NCBI RefSeq assembly: GCF_051201625.1
Contig: NZ_CP179203.1
Coordinates: 1,488,001 to 1,552,000 of the forward strand
DNA length: 64,000 bases
Source of the DNA: Shimia sp051201625
GTDB lineage: Bacteria > Pseudomonadota > Alphaproteobacteria > Rhodobacterales > Rhodobacteraceae
Direction: 5' to 3'
Part shown: positions 26,157 through 34,685 of the stretch, one piece after another
Numbering within the stretch: the first letter of the stretch is position 1
How the letters are laid out: the number at the start of each line of letters is the position of its first letter
Notes under the pieces: generated by a model
Told to the model about the DNA's origin: nothing
Seen by the model: only the letters and a program-made list of their open reading frames with translations
Databases searched by the model: none
Made by a program: the position numbers and the translations under genes

Positions 26157-26282
26157 CATATTTCCTTAACTAAGAAGCGGCCCATTGGGGCCGCCCCTGC
26201 ATTTCTTGATCAAGGGTCTATTCTAGCCACCCCAGTCCGAGTTACAAGGCCGAGAATTGCAGCAATCACACTGGAGCTGGAG

Positions 26283-27083
26283 ATGCGACACTTGGACATG
26301 GGCGTTAGACGGTTTGGGCGGGTGAATTGGCTGGGATTATGGACACTAATCCGCCGTGAAGTCGCACGATTTCTGGTCGTATGGACGCAAACGCTCTTGG
26401 CGCCGCTTGTGACAGCGGGGTTGTTCATGTTGATTTTTTCAATTGCAATCGGTCCAAGCCGAGGTGATGTGATGGGAGTGCCTTTTATTGTATTTCTCGC
26501 GCCGGGCATTATGACAATGACGATCATTCAGAATGCGTTTGCGAATACGTCGTCGTCGATTGTGATTTCCAAAGTTCAAGGAAATATTGTTGATACATTG
26601 ATGCCGCCACTGTCACCTTTGGAAATAGTGATTGGATACTTATCGGGAGCGGTTGCGCGTGGCGTTTTCGTTGCGGTTGGACTCTTTTTTGGCATGAAAG
26701 TATTGCTTGGAATTTCCGTTTCGCACCCTTTGTTTGCATTTACATTTGTTTTGCTAGGTGGGATTTTAATGGGAGCTGCAGGACTTGTTGCAGGGATTTG
26801 CTCTAACAAGTTCGATCAGATGGCTGCAATCACTAACTTCATTGTGACTCCTTTGGCATTTCTGTCAGGCACGTTTTACTCGATTTCTGCGTTGCCAGAG
26901 GTTTTGCAAATCTTAACACGATATAATCCGATTTATTATCTTATTGATGGTGTACGTTATGGCGTCATTGGCGTGTCGGATGGACCGCCAGAAATCGGGC
27001 TACTTGTCGTTGGCGGTGTGACGATCCTAGTTGTTGCACTCGCATGGTGGATGGTTAAGGCAGGTTTCAGGCTTAAAAGTTGA
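26283..27083 (+). CDS. ABC-2 type transporter permease
   Basis: Inner-membrane subunit of an export-type ABC system. The start is the ATG of MRHLDMGVRRFGRVN, with GGAG six bases upstream. The frame itself is open from 26034 but that part is antisense to gcrA. The 266-residue product has six hydrophobic segments and the conserved loop MPPLSPLEIVIGYLSGAVARG. It also has LAFLSGTFYSISALPE, then LTRYNPIYYLIDGVRYG, all typical of the YadH/NodJ-like permeases. No ATPase partner is adjacent, so the transported substrate is unknown. Confidence 0.85.
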   Translation: MRHLDMGVRRFGRVNWLGLWTLIRREVARFLVVWTQTLLAPLVTAGLFMLIFSIAIGPSRGDVMGVPFIVFLAPGIMTMTIIQNAFANTSSSIVISKVQGNIVDTLMPPLSPLEIVIGYLSGAVARGVFVAVGLFFGMKVLLGISVSHPLFAFTFVLLGGILMGAAGLVAGICSNKFDQMAAITNFIVTPLAFLSGTFYSISALPEVLQILTRYNPIYYLIDGVRYGVIGVSDGPPEIGLLVVGGVTILVVALAWWMVKAGFRLKS

Positions 27084-27091
27084 GTGTGGCA

Positions 27092-27235
27092 CTAACGCCA
27101 AAATGCAAGCCATTCTATTAAGTCCAAAAATTTACGAGCAAAGATCATTGTGGCTTGCCCGTCGTTAAACAAAAAGTCGGCTCCAAGAGTTGCTAGAACC
27201 AAAACAAAAAGAAATGCGGCTATTGAGTTTGTCAT
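27092..27235 (-). CDS. Small membrane protein next to gap (47 aa)
   Basis: A 47-residue frame on the strand of the GAPDH gene, beginning 92 bp after the gap stop. It has an N-terminal hydrophobic helix (IAAFLFVLVLATLGADFLF) and a conserved-looking C-terminal segment ending ARKFLDLIEWLAFWR. From memory, comparable short proteins occur behind gap genes in Rhodobacteraceae, and that recollection could be checked by search. The function is unknown. The stop codon lies 8 bp from the convergent ABC-2 permease gene. Confidence 0.6.
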   Translation of the reverse strand: MTNSIAAFLFVLVLATLGADFLFNDGQATMIFARKFLDLIEWLAFWR

Positions 27236-27327
27236 TACGCAATGCGCTCTTAGGACGAGGGGCAGTTGACAGAGGTATGCCCTTCGACTTGTTAAGACGC
27301 AAGAGTTTGTCCCCGACGTGAGCTAAA

Positions 27328-28326
27328 TTAGATACGACCCATTTTAACTGCGACATCCGCCATGCGTGCTGAAAAACCCCATTCGTTGTCGTACCATGCC
27401 AGAACCCGAACTAGACGTGCGCCAAGAACCTTGGTTTGGTCAGCGGCAAAGATTGAACTCTCCGTGGTATGGTTGAAGTCAACCGACACTAGAGGCGCTT
27501 CATTGTAGCCTAAAATACCCTTCATTCTGACAGCAGCAGCCTCTTTCATCACGGCGTTAACGTTCGCGACAGTAACGTCTTTGCTGGCTGTAAAGGTCAA
27601 ATCTACTGCAGACACATTTGGTGTGGGGACTCGGATGGCAGAGCCGTCGAGTTTACCTTTTAGTTCCGGTATTACATCGCCGAGGGCTTTCGCGGCACCA
27701 GTGGAAGTTGGGATCATCGACAGTGATGCGGCGCGTGCACGATATAGATCATCGTGACGGCGATCCAGCGTAGGCTGATCGCCAGTGTATGCATGAATGG
27801 TTGTTACTATGCCGTTTTCTATTCCAATTTCGTTGTGGAGTACCTTGGCAAGCGGCGCCAAGCAATTGGTGGTGCATGACCCGTTCGAGATCATATTATC
27901 GTTGGCCTTTAGTTGGTTGTCGTTTACGCCAAGCACGATCGTTTTATTTACGTTTGTCGCGGGGGCTGAAATGAGAACTTTTCGTGCACCTCTTTCAAAG
28001 TGCTTGCGGGCTTTTTTACCGTCATTGAAGTTGCCGGTACACTCGAGCACAATGTCCACGCCATCCCAGTCAAGATCGTTGATGTCGTAGGTTGAGGCCA
28101 TGCGGATGGGACCTTGTCCAACGTCTAACGTTCCATTGCCTGCGATAACTTCATTTCCGAATCGGCCATGAACACTGTCATATCGTATCAAGTGTGCAGA
28201 GGTATCTAACGGCCCGGTTGCATTAACTTTGACCACTCTGATATCTTCTCGAGCGGCTTCGGCAATGTGCATCAGTGTGCATCGTCCAATTCGGCCAAAT
28301 CCGTTGATGCCTACGTTGACGGTCAT
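27328..28326 (-). CDS. gap: Glyceraldehyde-3-phosphate dehydrogenase, GapB-like
   Basis: Interconverts glyceraldehyde 3-phosphate and 1,3-bisphosphoglycerate. The 332-residue product has the NAD(P) fold motif INGFGRIGR, the active-site Cys151 in SCTTNCLAP and the C-terminal WYDNEWGFSARM. At the coenzyme-specificity site it has Asn35-Ala36 (KVNATGP), where NAD-specific enzymes have Asn-Asp. Bacillus GapB and plastid enzymes, which use NADP in the gluconeogenic or Calvin direction, also have Ala there. I infer an NADP-preferring enzyme. AGGAGA precedes the ATG by six bases. Confidence 0.93.
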   Translation of the reverse strand: MTVNVGINGFGRIGRCTLMHIAEAAREDIRVVKVNATGPLDTSAHLIRYDSVHGRFGNEVIAGNGTLDVGQGPIRMASTYDINDLDWDGVDIVLECTGNFNDGKKARKHFERGARKVLISAPATNVNKTIVLGVNDNQLKANDNMISNGSCTTNCLAPLAKVLHNEIGIENGIVTTIHAYTGDQPTLDRRHDDLYRARAASLSMIPTSTGAAKALGDVIPELKGKLDGSAIRVPTPNVSAVDLTFTASKDVTVANVNAVMKEAAAVRMKGILGYNEAPLVSVDFNHTTESSIFAADQTKVLGARLVRVLAWYDNEWGFSARMADVAVKMGRI

Positions 28327-28734
28327 ATCGTTCTCCTGTCTCGCTCTATTGCGTCACATTTCAGAAACCATATAGATAAGCACCCGCTGTCGGGGAAGCA
28401 AAAATGTACAAGAAAATAGAGTGTTAGCGGTAAATGTGACACCTTAGCGTCCGGTTGCGCTAACGATTTTAACACTGCGGCTGATCTTTGCTTCAAAACT
28501 TTTAGTGGGCCAGAATCAATTTTTAATTTGGTGAGAAAAAATCAATTACCTGGAACACGAGGTTCGAATCTTGAAGGCGCCTCCAGCTTTTTGTCCGCTA
28601 GTATCAGTTGGCCAGAAAGGGAGCCGTTCTAGTGAAGCCAGTAATGACAAGTCGGGATCATTTCAAAACGCGTGGTTCTGGGTTTGTTTGTATCATTGAG
28701 GACGGGCGTGCTCATCCGTTATGGGGATGGTCTT
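28327..28734. other. Gene-free stretch between gap and cobF
   Basis: About 400 bp carrying the gap promoter on one side and the 3' end of the cob series on the other. It contains GGTTCGAATC at 28561-28570 followed by a TCCA at 28582-28585. This resembles the T-arm and 3' end of a tRNA, but the stem does not pair and no tRNA can be folded. A 39-codon frame (28632-28751) has a fair ribosome site but no recognisable product. Confidence 0.4.
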
Positions 28735-29490
28735 TTAATCACAGCGTCTAAGAAGGTAGATGTCCATCACCCAACCATGTGCCGTTCTCGCATTCGACCT
28801 AATTTGTACGATTTCTTCAGCGATTGTGGCGAGTGCGCCTGATCTCAAAATTTGATAAGGCATACCCACGTAGGCACCCCACCAAATATTGAATTTATCC
28901 TGGTTTAGGCTCTGGAAGGAACACTCTCCGTCCAACATTACCACTACGGTTTCAGCTTCATGGGGCCAGCCTTGGTCGCGAAGGCGCCGCCCAGTGGTGA
29001 TATGCACCGCTGCACCTAGAGAATTTAATGGGATCGCATGCGCGGCAGTCAGCATTTGTAATGATGTGATACCAGGCACAACGCGTACTTTAACATTTAA
29101 GCCCTGTGCCTCAACACGGTTTGCGATCCGTAAGGTGCTATCGTAAAGTGATGGATCGCCCCAGACCATCAAAGCCACATGGCTACCTGGTGAAGCATTT
29201 TTTCTGATCAAATCCCCCCAGATCATACCCAAAGCATCGTGCCAGCTGGACACTCCATCCAAATAATCTGGTGTCGATCCATCACGCTCCGGATAGTCAA
29301 ATTCAGTTATCCTGGGCTTTGTTTTCAGAAGGTTACGAGCAATCATTCTGCGCACATCAGCAAGCTCAGATTTGTCACTGCCCTTGCGTGGCAGAAGTAT
29401 CAAATCGGCGCTTTCTAAGACACGAATTGCTTCGAGTGTCAGATGCTCAGGGTTACCAGAACCGATACCGACGAGAGACAACTGGATCAT
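28735..29490 (-). CDS. cobF: Precorrin-6A synthase (deacetylating)
   Basis: A SAM-dependent methyltransferase of the aerobic cobalamin route that methylates C-1 of precorrin-5 with loss of acetate. The 251-residue product starts with the tetrapyrrole-methylase glycine loop VGIGSGNPEHLTLEA. It has MVWGDPSLYDSTLR and VRVVPGITSLQML, and lacks the strong similarity to CbiD expected of the anaerobic route. It is the last gene of the minus-strand cob series, 21 bp after cobA. Confidence 0.92.
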   Translation of the reverse strand: MIQLSLVGIGSGNPEHLTLEAIRVLESADLILLPRKGSDKSELADVRRMIARNLLKTKPRITEFDYPERDGSTPDYLDGVSSWHDALGMIWGDLIRKNASPGSHVALMVWGDPSLYDSTLRIANRVEAQGLNVKVRVVPGITSLQMLTAAHAIPLNSLGAAVHITTGRRLRDQGWPHEAETVVVMLDGECSFQSLNQDKFNIWWGAYVGMPYQILRSGALATIAEEIVQIRSNARTAHGWVMDIYLLRRCD

Positions 29491-29511
29491 TGCTGGGCTT
29501 CCATGCTGATA

Positions 29512-30234
29512 TCAAGGGCTTTCAGCTAATTCGCCAAACAGGATGATGCCTGGTGCTGGGGAAATATTCTTATGCAGTTGCGCTGCTAAATCTTCCATAG
29601 TGGTACGTGTAAGGCTTTGACTTGGGTGGCTGACATTTTCCGCGAGAAGAGCTGGACAGTCCCGCCGCAATCCACTTTTAAATAATTTTTCAGCCAAAAC
29701 TGGGAAGGTACGCTTTGGCATGAATAGAACGGTGGTTGCGCCCGGATCGACAAGTGATTGTAAGTGAAGATCGCCAGGCAATGCACCTGCAACATCATGG
29801 CCGGTAACAAATTGTACCCTGCGTGCCATAAGGCGGCGCGTAAGAGGAATCTGGGCTGCAGCAGCAGCTGCACTGGCCGAGGTCACACCGGGAATGATCT
29901 CGAAATCGATACCTGCATCGCGCAGGGCATCGATTTCCTCCTCCAGCCGTCCAAAAATACCGCTATCGCCAGATTTTAACCGCACAACGTGGGCTCCGGT
30001 CTGTGCATAATCCACAAGTAATCGGCTGACGTGATCCTGCCTAGGCGAAGGTCGCCCTGCACGTTTCCCAACTCCAACTAGGTCAGCACCTGCTGACGCA
30101 TGCTCGAGGATTGGCCCTGAAGAGAGATCGTCAAACAAGATTGCCCCCGCTTTTTTAAGCCTATCAACTGCTTTCAGTGTGAGCAGTTCTGGGTCGCCCG
30201 GGCCGGAGCCTACAAAGCTGACGAAACCACTCAT
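29512..30234 (-). CDS. cobA: Uroporphyrinogen-III C-methyltransferase
   Basis: Converts uroporphyrinogen III to precorrin-2 by two SAM-dependent methylations, the entry point to cobalamin (and siroheme). The 240-residue product has GSGPGDPELLTLKA, VRLKSGDSGIFGRLEEE, EIIPGVTSASAAAA and ARRVQFVTGHDV, all standard for SUMT. No CysG-type dehydrogenase/ferrochelatase domain is fused, which points to corrin rather than siroheme use. The start overlaps the cobB stop (ATGA). Confidence 0.95.
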   Translation of the reverse strand: MSGFVSFVGSGPGDPELLTLKAVDRLKKAGAILFDDLSSGPILEHASAGADLVGVGKRAGRPSPRQDHVSRLLVDYAQTGAHVVRLKSGDSGIFGRLEEEIDALRDAGIDFEIIPGVTSASAAAAAAQIPLTRRLMARRVQFVTGHDVAGALPGDLHLQSLVDPGATTVLFMPKRTFPVLAEKLFKSGLRRDCPALLAENVSHPSQSLTRTTMEDLAAQLHKNISPAPGIILFGELAESP

Positions 30235-31556
30235 GCCTTTGCCTCCGCAATCAAATGAAAAAAAGTGCCAGTGGCATTGCCGCGCAATGAGCCTGTCTCT
30301 GGTACAGGGTTGCCATCGGCGTCTCCGACTTCTGCCAGAGGAGCATCTGGTTCTTCCAATATGGTAGAATAGTGAAATTCGTGTCCACGCAATTTTGTAC
30401 CAGCATCGAAGCCAGCCATCGGGGCATGCAACATTGCTTGACGATAGCCAAGGTGAAATTTGCGTTTCTCGTAAGATGTGACGAGGCCAAGTAGGCCGGC
30501 CATTTGGTGCCGATTGCCTTCCTTATCGATTAAGATCTCACCCATTGCCATATAACCCCCGCATTCGCCGTGTACGGGACGGGTTTCGGCATGAGCTCGC
30601 AGCCCAGCGCAGTAATTTTGCGCCGAAGCCAGCTTTCCAGCGTGTAATTCAGGGTAGCCGCCAGGCAGCCATACAAGGTCAGCATCTTTAGACGGGGCTT
30701 CATCTGCCAGTGGCGAAAACGGCAGTATTTCTGCGCCAGCATTGCGCCATCCGGTCAGAACATGCGGATAGGTGAAAGAAAATGCGGCATCCTGTGCTAA
30801 CGCAATCCTCTGAGCCGGGGGTGGTGGTAAAATACCTGAAGCGGCGGCGGTACCTGCTTGAGCGGCGGATTTGATTGCTGTGAGATCGACATTTTCCCTC
30901 AAGAATGCTGCGTAATTGGAAATCGCTGCTTCCAAGTCGGGGTGCTCGACGGCCTGAATAAGACCCAGATGTCGTTCAGGTAGGGCAAGATCACCACGCC
31001 GCGGCAGCACTCCCAAAACCTTAATTCCCGCCTTTTCCATACCCAGACGGGCCAACCGTTCGTGTCGAGGTGACGCACAACGATTAAGGATCACGCCGGC
31101 AAAAGCTAAGTCTGGGTTGTAATTTTTGAAGCCCAGCGCCGTGGCCGCGGCAGATTGTGCCTGACCGCTAACGTCGATCACCAAAACCACTGGCCAACCC
31201 ATTTTCAAGGCGGTTTCTGCCGAGGAACCGAGCCCGCTTTCACCGCGCGTGGCAACGCCATCGAACAGCCCCATTGACCCTTCAGCTACGATAATATCGG
31301 CACCTGAGGATTGTTCTGCGATGCCATTAATAAGCGATTCATGCATCGCCCAAGTATCGATGTTGAAAGATGGCCGATGAGCAGCGGCACGATGAAATGC
31401 TGGATCAATGTAATCTGGACCAGATTTAAATGGTTGAACTGTCAGCCCATCCTCGGTCAACGCCCGCAGAAGTCCAAGCATGACAGTAGTTTTGCCAGTG
31501 CCAGAAGACGGTGCAGATATTAAGAGTCCGGGAGCCTTTGCGATCAGTTCAATCAT
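30231..31556 (-). CDS. cobB: Hydrogenobyrinic acid a,c-diamide synthase
   Basis: Glutamine-dependent amidation of the a and c side chains of hydrogenobyrinic acid, using ATP. The start chosen is the ATG in ATGATTGA, which overlaps the cobM stop, has GGAG nearby and gives 441 residues, the normal size. Longer frames up to 31673 exist but run inside cobM. It has the ATP loop SAPSSGTGKTTVMLG, the amidotransferase Cys in VHGECGGYMAMGE, and HEFHYSTI. It overlaps cobA at its 3' end. Confidence 0.94.
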   Translation of the reverse strand: MIELIAKAPGLLISAPSSGTGKTTVMLGLLRALTEDGLTVQPFKSGPDYIDPAFHRAAAHRPSFNIDTWAMHESLINGIAEQSSGADIIVAEGSMGLFDGVATRGESGLGSSAETALKMGWPVVLVIDVSGQAQSAAATALGFKNYNPDLAFAGVILNRCASPRHERLARLGMEKAGIKVLGVLPRRGDLALPERHLGLIQAVEHPDLEAAISNYAAFLRENVDLTAIKSAAQAGTAAASGILPPPPAQRIALAQDAAFSFTYPHVLTGWRNAGAEILPFSPLADEAPSKDADLVWLPGGYPELHAGKLASAQNYCAGLRAHAETRPVHGECGGYMAMGEILIDKEGNRHQMAGLLGLVTSYEKRKFHLGYRQAMLHAPMAGFDAGTKLRGHEFHYSTILEEPDAPLAEVGDADGNPVPETGSLRGNATGTFFHLIAEAKA

Positions 31557-32343
31557 CTCCATGTCTCCAGCCAGACCACGGACTTTCCGCGGTTTGGGGG
31601 CGGTAGCGACGGTCATATTCGCTTGCATAAAGGCAGCTTTCATTAAATCCCTCACCCGCCAGTGCGGGCCCAACCAGAATCAGCGCAGTGCGGGTGATGT
31701 TTTTGCTCACATCTGCCTTCAGATGCGCCAGATTGGTGCGGATGACTTGCTGATCTGGCCAGCTTGCGCGGTAAACCACGGCTACCGAGCAATCATGACC
31801 GTAGGCTGGGGTCAAATCCGCAACAATATTGTCGAGATTGCCAACAGACAGATGAATCGCCAGCGTTGCACCAGTGGCGGCAAAGTTACTGAGTGTTTCG
31901 CCTGCTGGCATGCTTGAGGCGCGTCCCGGTGTTCGTGTGAGTATAACAGATTGTGCTAATCCCGGCAGGGTCAATTCGGTTTCTAGCGCTGCGGCTGCTG
32001 CGGCAAAACTAGGCACGCCGGGTGTCACGGAAATTGGTATATTCGCAGCACGCAGGGCGCGAATTTGTTCGCCCATGGCCGACCAAATCGAAAGATCGCC
32101 AGAATGTAGCCGTGCCACGTCCCGCCCAGCAGCATTTGCAGCTTGACACTCGGCGACAATGGCATCGAGGTCCATCGGGGCTGTGTTCACTAAGTTTGCG
32201 CCCTTAGGACAGTGCGCAAGGATTTCTTCTGGGACCAAAGATCCAGCATAAAGACAGACCGAGCAGGCTGCTATCAGATCGCGCCCGCGAAGAGTGATCA
32301 GGTCGGCGGCCCCCGGTCCGGCTCCAATGAAATGCACCGTCAT
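31549..32343 (-). CDS. cobM: Precorrin-4 C11-methyltransferase
   Basis: Methylates C-11 of precorrin-4. The start is the ATG in the ATGA overlap with the cobE stop, which places FIGAGPGAADLITLRG at the N terminus. 264 residues is the expected length. It also has RLHSGDLSIWSAMGEQI and SVTPGVPSFAAAAAAL. The C terminus overlaps the start of cobB by eight bases. Confidence 0.94.
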   Translation of the reverse strand: MTVHFIGAGPGAADLITLRGRDLIAACSVCLYAGSLVPEEILAHCPKGANLVNTAPMDLDAIVAECQAANAAGRDVARLHSGDLSIWSAMGEQIRALRAANIPISVTPGVPSFAAAAAALETELTLPGLAQSVILTRTPGRASSMPAGETLSNFAATGATLAIHLSVGNLDNIVADLTPAYGHDCSVAVVYRASWPDQQVIRTNLAHLKADVSKNITRTALILVGPALAGEGFNESCLYASEYDRRYRPQTAESPWSGWRHGDD

Positions 32344-32705
32344 GTTAATGCTCCCATAGCAATGGCGCAGGTGGCCATGCGGTCTGACGAAATTTTCCTG
32401 TTTGTGAGAAGTTTGGCTTGCGGCCCAGCCGCTGCGAGAGCGCAAGCCTCGGCCACACTGCCGATGTTGCGATGAGCCAGGCTGTGCTCAGACTGTGTTG
32501 GTGGATTTGCTGCCTGCATCATGTCATCCGAGATTTCCTGAATGGGCAAAGACAGTTCAAGTGCCAACTCCTGTAAAGCCTGCGCGAGTATCTTGTCGGT
32601 GGGTGCCGCTAGCATCTCGATATCTGGTCGCCGTGTTGCCGCTAGTGCCGCCCGCAAGGAAGTTACTGTTGCCTCACCACGAAAACCGAAGCCCGCAACG
32701 ATCAT
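32340..32705 (-). CDS. cobE: Cobalamin biosynthesis protein CobE (CbiG C-terminal-like)
   Basis: A small protein of the aerobic pathway related to the C-terminal domain of CbiG. Its exact role is not settled. The start is the ATG in the ATGA overlap with cobL, giving 121 residues. It begins MIVAGFGFRGEATVTSLR, the usual CobE/CbiG-C opening, and contains SEHSLAHRNIGSVAEACALA. Position between cobL and cobM in a fully overlapped series supports the assignment. Confidence 0.85.
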   Translation of the reverse strand: MIVAGFGFRGEATVTSLRAALAATRRPDIEMLAAPTDKILAQALQELALELSLPIQEISDDMMQAANPPTQSEHSLAHRNIGSVAEACALAAAGPQAKLLTNRKISSDRMATCAIAMGALT

Positions 32706-33901
32706 TTTGAGACGCTCCATTGTACGATAGGAAAGGTTGAGCTCCAGCCGCGCTTCCTTCCAAGTGGCTGTGCATTTGCCAGCTCGATTCGTAGCAACTC
32801 GCCACCTTTGGAATGATGCCATTGGCTGAGTAGTGCTTCAAACTCTAGCGTAACGGCATTGGCGACCAGTCGTGCGTCGCTAGGCAAGGCGTTCCAAACG
32901 GTTTTGAGCAGCTCGTGGCTGATCCCACCGCCGATGAAAACTGCGTTTGGGACGTCCAGTCCTTCTAGTACCGTGGGTGCGCTACCAATGACAACTTGCA
33001 ATCTTTCTACACCAAATTGGGCAGCGTTTTCACAAATTTGTGCAGCCCTTTCCGGTTTGACTTCAATCGTAGTAGCGATGCAGGTGGGGTGTGCCATCAG
33101 CCACTCAATAGCAATCGATCCGGATCCTCCGCCGATGTCCCAAAGGTGCTCGCCAGGGCAGGGTGCCAATGCTGAAAGGGTTAAAGCGCGGATTGGGCGT
33201 TTGGTAATCTGCCCGTCATTTTGGAATAAATTGTCTGGCCGCCCAGACGCCAGTGGTACGATGCTCCCGGTCCCGACAATCTCCAGCCCCACGCACACGG
33301 GGTGTGCAACATCGCTGAGGTTAAAGCATTCTGCAGACACTTTGCGGATGCGCTGGCGTAGCCCCCCAAGGGCTTCCATCACATGTATTTGCGTGGCGCC
33401 AAATCCCTTTGCCGCGAGCCAGGTTGCGAGATCAGCGACTGCTGCACCGTCGCGCATAGTTGCAAGTATCTGGCTGGTGGGGAAAAGGTGTGGTCGTAAT
33501 TGAGCGAAAGGATTGGCGTGCAGTCCAAAACACTGAGTGCGCTCCAGTGGCCAGCCAAGGGCCGCCGCCGCTAATGACATCGCTGATGGTGCGGGCAAAG
33601 CTCGCCACTCTTTCGGCTTCAGGTATCGCGTGATAACAGAGCCGCCACCAAACCAGAACGGATTGCCTGAGGCCAGCATTACGACCTGTGATCCACGATG
33701 TGACAGCAGTATTGGCAGACCGTCGGCGAAAGGCACCGGCCAAGTGATTTTTGAACCTGTAAGATCTGGAAGCAGATTGAGATGCCGCGATGCACCCATG
33801 ATTATGTCCGCCTGCGCCAGCGCTTCCAGGCTTGCGGGAGATAGGCCTTCTGGTCCATCTTCGCCAAGACCTACGATGGTCAGCCATGGAGTTTCAGACA
33901 T
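32702..33901 (-). CDS. cobL: Precorrin-6Y C5,15-methyltransferase (decarboxylating)
   Basis: A bifunctional enzyme that methylates C-5 and C-15 and decarboxylates the C-12 acetate. The 399-residue product has an N-terminal CbiE-like domain (IVGLGEDGPEGLSPASLEA, ASGNPFWFGGGS). The C-terminal CbiT-like Rossmann domain begins HLWDIGGGSGSIAIEWLM. The start is the ATG at 33901-33899, preceded by AAGGAGATT. This site and the ATG lie within, or overlap, the oppositely oriented cobK gene: the two start codons share CATG. Confidence 0.93.
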   Translation of the reverse strand: MSETPWLTIVGLGEDGPEGLSPASLEALAQADIIMGASRHLNLLPDLTGSKITWPVPFADGLPILLSHRGSQVVMLASGNPFWFGGGSVITRYLKPKEWRALPAPSAMSLAAAALGWPLERTQCFGLHANPFAQLRPHLFPTSQILATMRDGAAVADLATWLAAKGFGATQIHVMEALGGLRQRIRKVSAECFNLSDVAHPVCVGLEIVGTGSIVPLASGRPDNLFQNDGQITKRPIRALTLSALAPCPGEHLWDIGGGSGSIAIEWLMAHPTCIATTIEVKPERAAQICENAAQFGVERLQVVIGSAPTVLEGLDVPNAVFIGGGISHELLKTVWNALPSDARLVANAVTLEFEALLSQWHHSKGGELLRIELANAQPLGRKRGWSSTFPIVQWSVSK

Positions 33902-34637
33902 GAGTGCCAATCTCCTTGTTCTTGGTGGAACGACTGAGGCCAGCGGCTTGGCAGTGGCTCTGGCCAACAAAGGTGTTCGGGCAACCTTCTCCTATGCCGG
34001 CCGTGTCTCCGCGCCGCGCATGCAACCGATTGCGCAACGTGTGGGTGGCTTCGGAGGCGTGGACGGACTTGCTGAATATTTGATCCATCATAGCATCAGC
34101 CATGTCATTGACGCCACTCACCCATTTGCCGCGCAAATGAGTCGTAACGCTGTGGGCGCCTGTGCTAGGACTGGTATCCCACTTTTGGCGCTTACGAGAC
34201 CGCCGTGGAGGCCGCGCGATGGTGACGATTGGCAACATGTTGCAGATATTACAGCTGCAGTCACTGCCCTGAGTGGCGCAAAAAAGCGCGTGATGCTTGC
34301 TCTTGGTCGTTTGCAGATCAACAGGTTCGCCGCCCAACCTCAGCATCACTATGTCCTGCGTATGATCGATGCGCCCAAAGCGCGACCGACGCTGCCGCAA
34401 CATAGTGTAATCGTGGCACGTGGCCCTTTCACGGTTCCGCAAGATACGGCGCTGATGCGCGAGCACGCTATCGAATTGGTAGTGTGCAAGAACGCTGGTG
34501 GTGTTGGTGCAGAGGCCAAGCTGCAGGCGGCGCGTACCTTGGGGATACCGGTTGTCATGATCGACAGGCCAAGCCTGCCGAAGCGCAGCACGGTTGCTAC
34601 GGTCAGGGGCGTTTTTGATTGGATAGCCAGAGTATAA
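33900..34637 (+). CDS. cobK: Precorrin-6A reductase
   Basis: NADPH-dependent reduction of precorrin-6A to precorrin-6B. The 245-residue product begins MSANLLVLGGTTEASGLA and has YAGRVSAPRMQP, then VIDATHPFAAQMSRNA, and VVCKNAGGVGAEAKLQAA. It is on the plus strand, embedded between minus-strand cobJ and cobL. Its ATG overlaps the cobL ATG in a CATG, and its ribosome site (GGAG at 33887-33890) lies inside cobL. It converges on cobJ with 48 bp between stops. Its own promoter must therefore lie in cobL coding sequence. Confidence 0.94.
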   Translation: MSANLLVLGGTTEASGLAVALANKGVRATFSYAGRVSAPRMQPIAQRVGGFGGVDGLAEYLIHHSISHVIDATHPFAAQMSRNAVGACARTGIPLLALTRPPWRPRDGDDWQHVADITAAVTALSGAKKRVMLALGRLQINRFAAQPQHHYVLRMIDAPKARPTLPQHSVIVARGPFTVPQDTALMREHAIELVVCKNAGGVGAEAKLQAARTLGIPVVMIDRPSLPKRSTVATVRGVFDWIARV

Positions 34638-34685
34638 GTTGTGCTCTTTTGTGCTTGTGCTAGTTCTTAAACGATCCCACGTCAT

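Noticed and set aside
25753..26169. 138-codon plus-strand frame opposite gcrA
   Set aside because: A shadow of the Lys/Pro/Ala-rich gcrA linker, whose codons leave other frames open.
28555..28590. tRNA-like T-arm (GGTTCGAATC) followed by TCCA near the end of the cob cluster, possibly marking an island boundary
   Set aside because: The T-stem does not pair, no acceptor, D or anticodon arm can be found upstream, and no integrase or second repeat is present.
28632..28751. 39-codon plus-strand frame overlapping the 3' end of cobF
   Set aside because: It has a fair ribosome site but no recognisable sequence and overlaps a real gene in antisense; chance is as likely.
31557..31673. Longer N terminus for CobB
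   Set aside because: It lies inside cobM, whereas the ATG in ATGATTGA gives the normal family start and the same overlap style as the other genes.
33537..33899. Open extension upstream of cobK on the plus strand (120 codons)
   Set aside because: It is antisense to cobL and lacks family similarity; the CobK N terminus starts at MSANLLVLGG.
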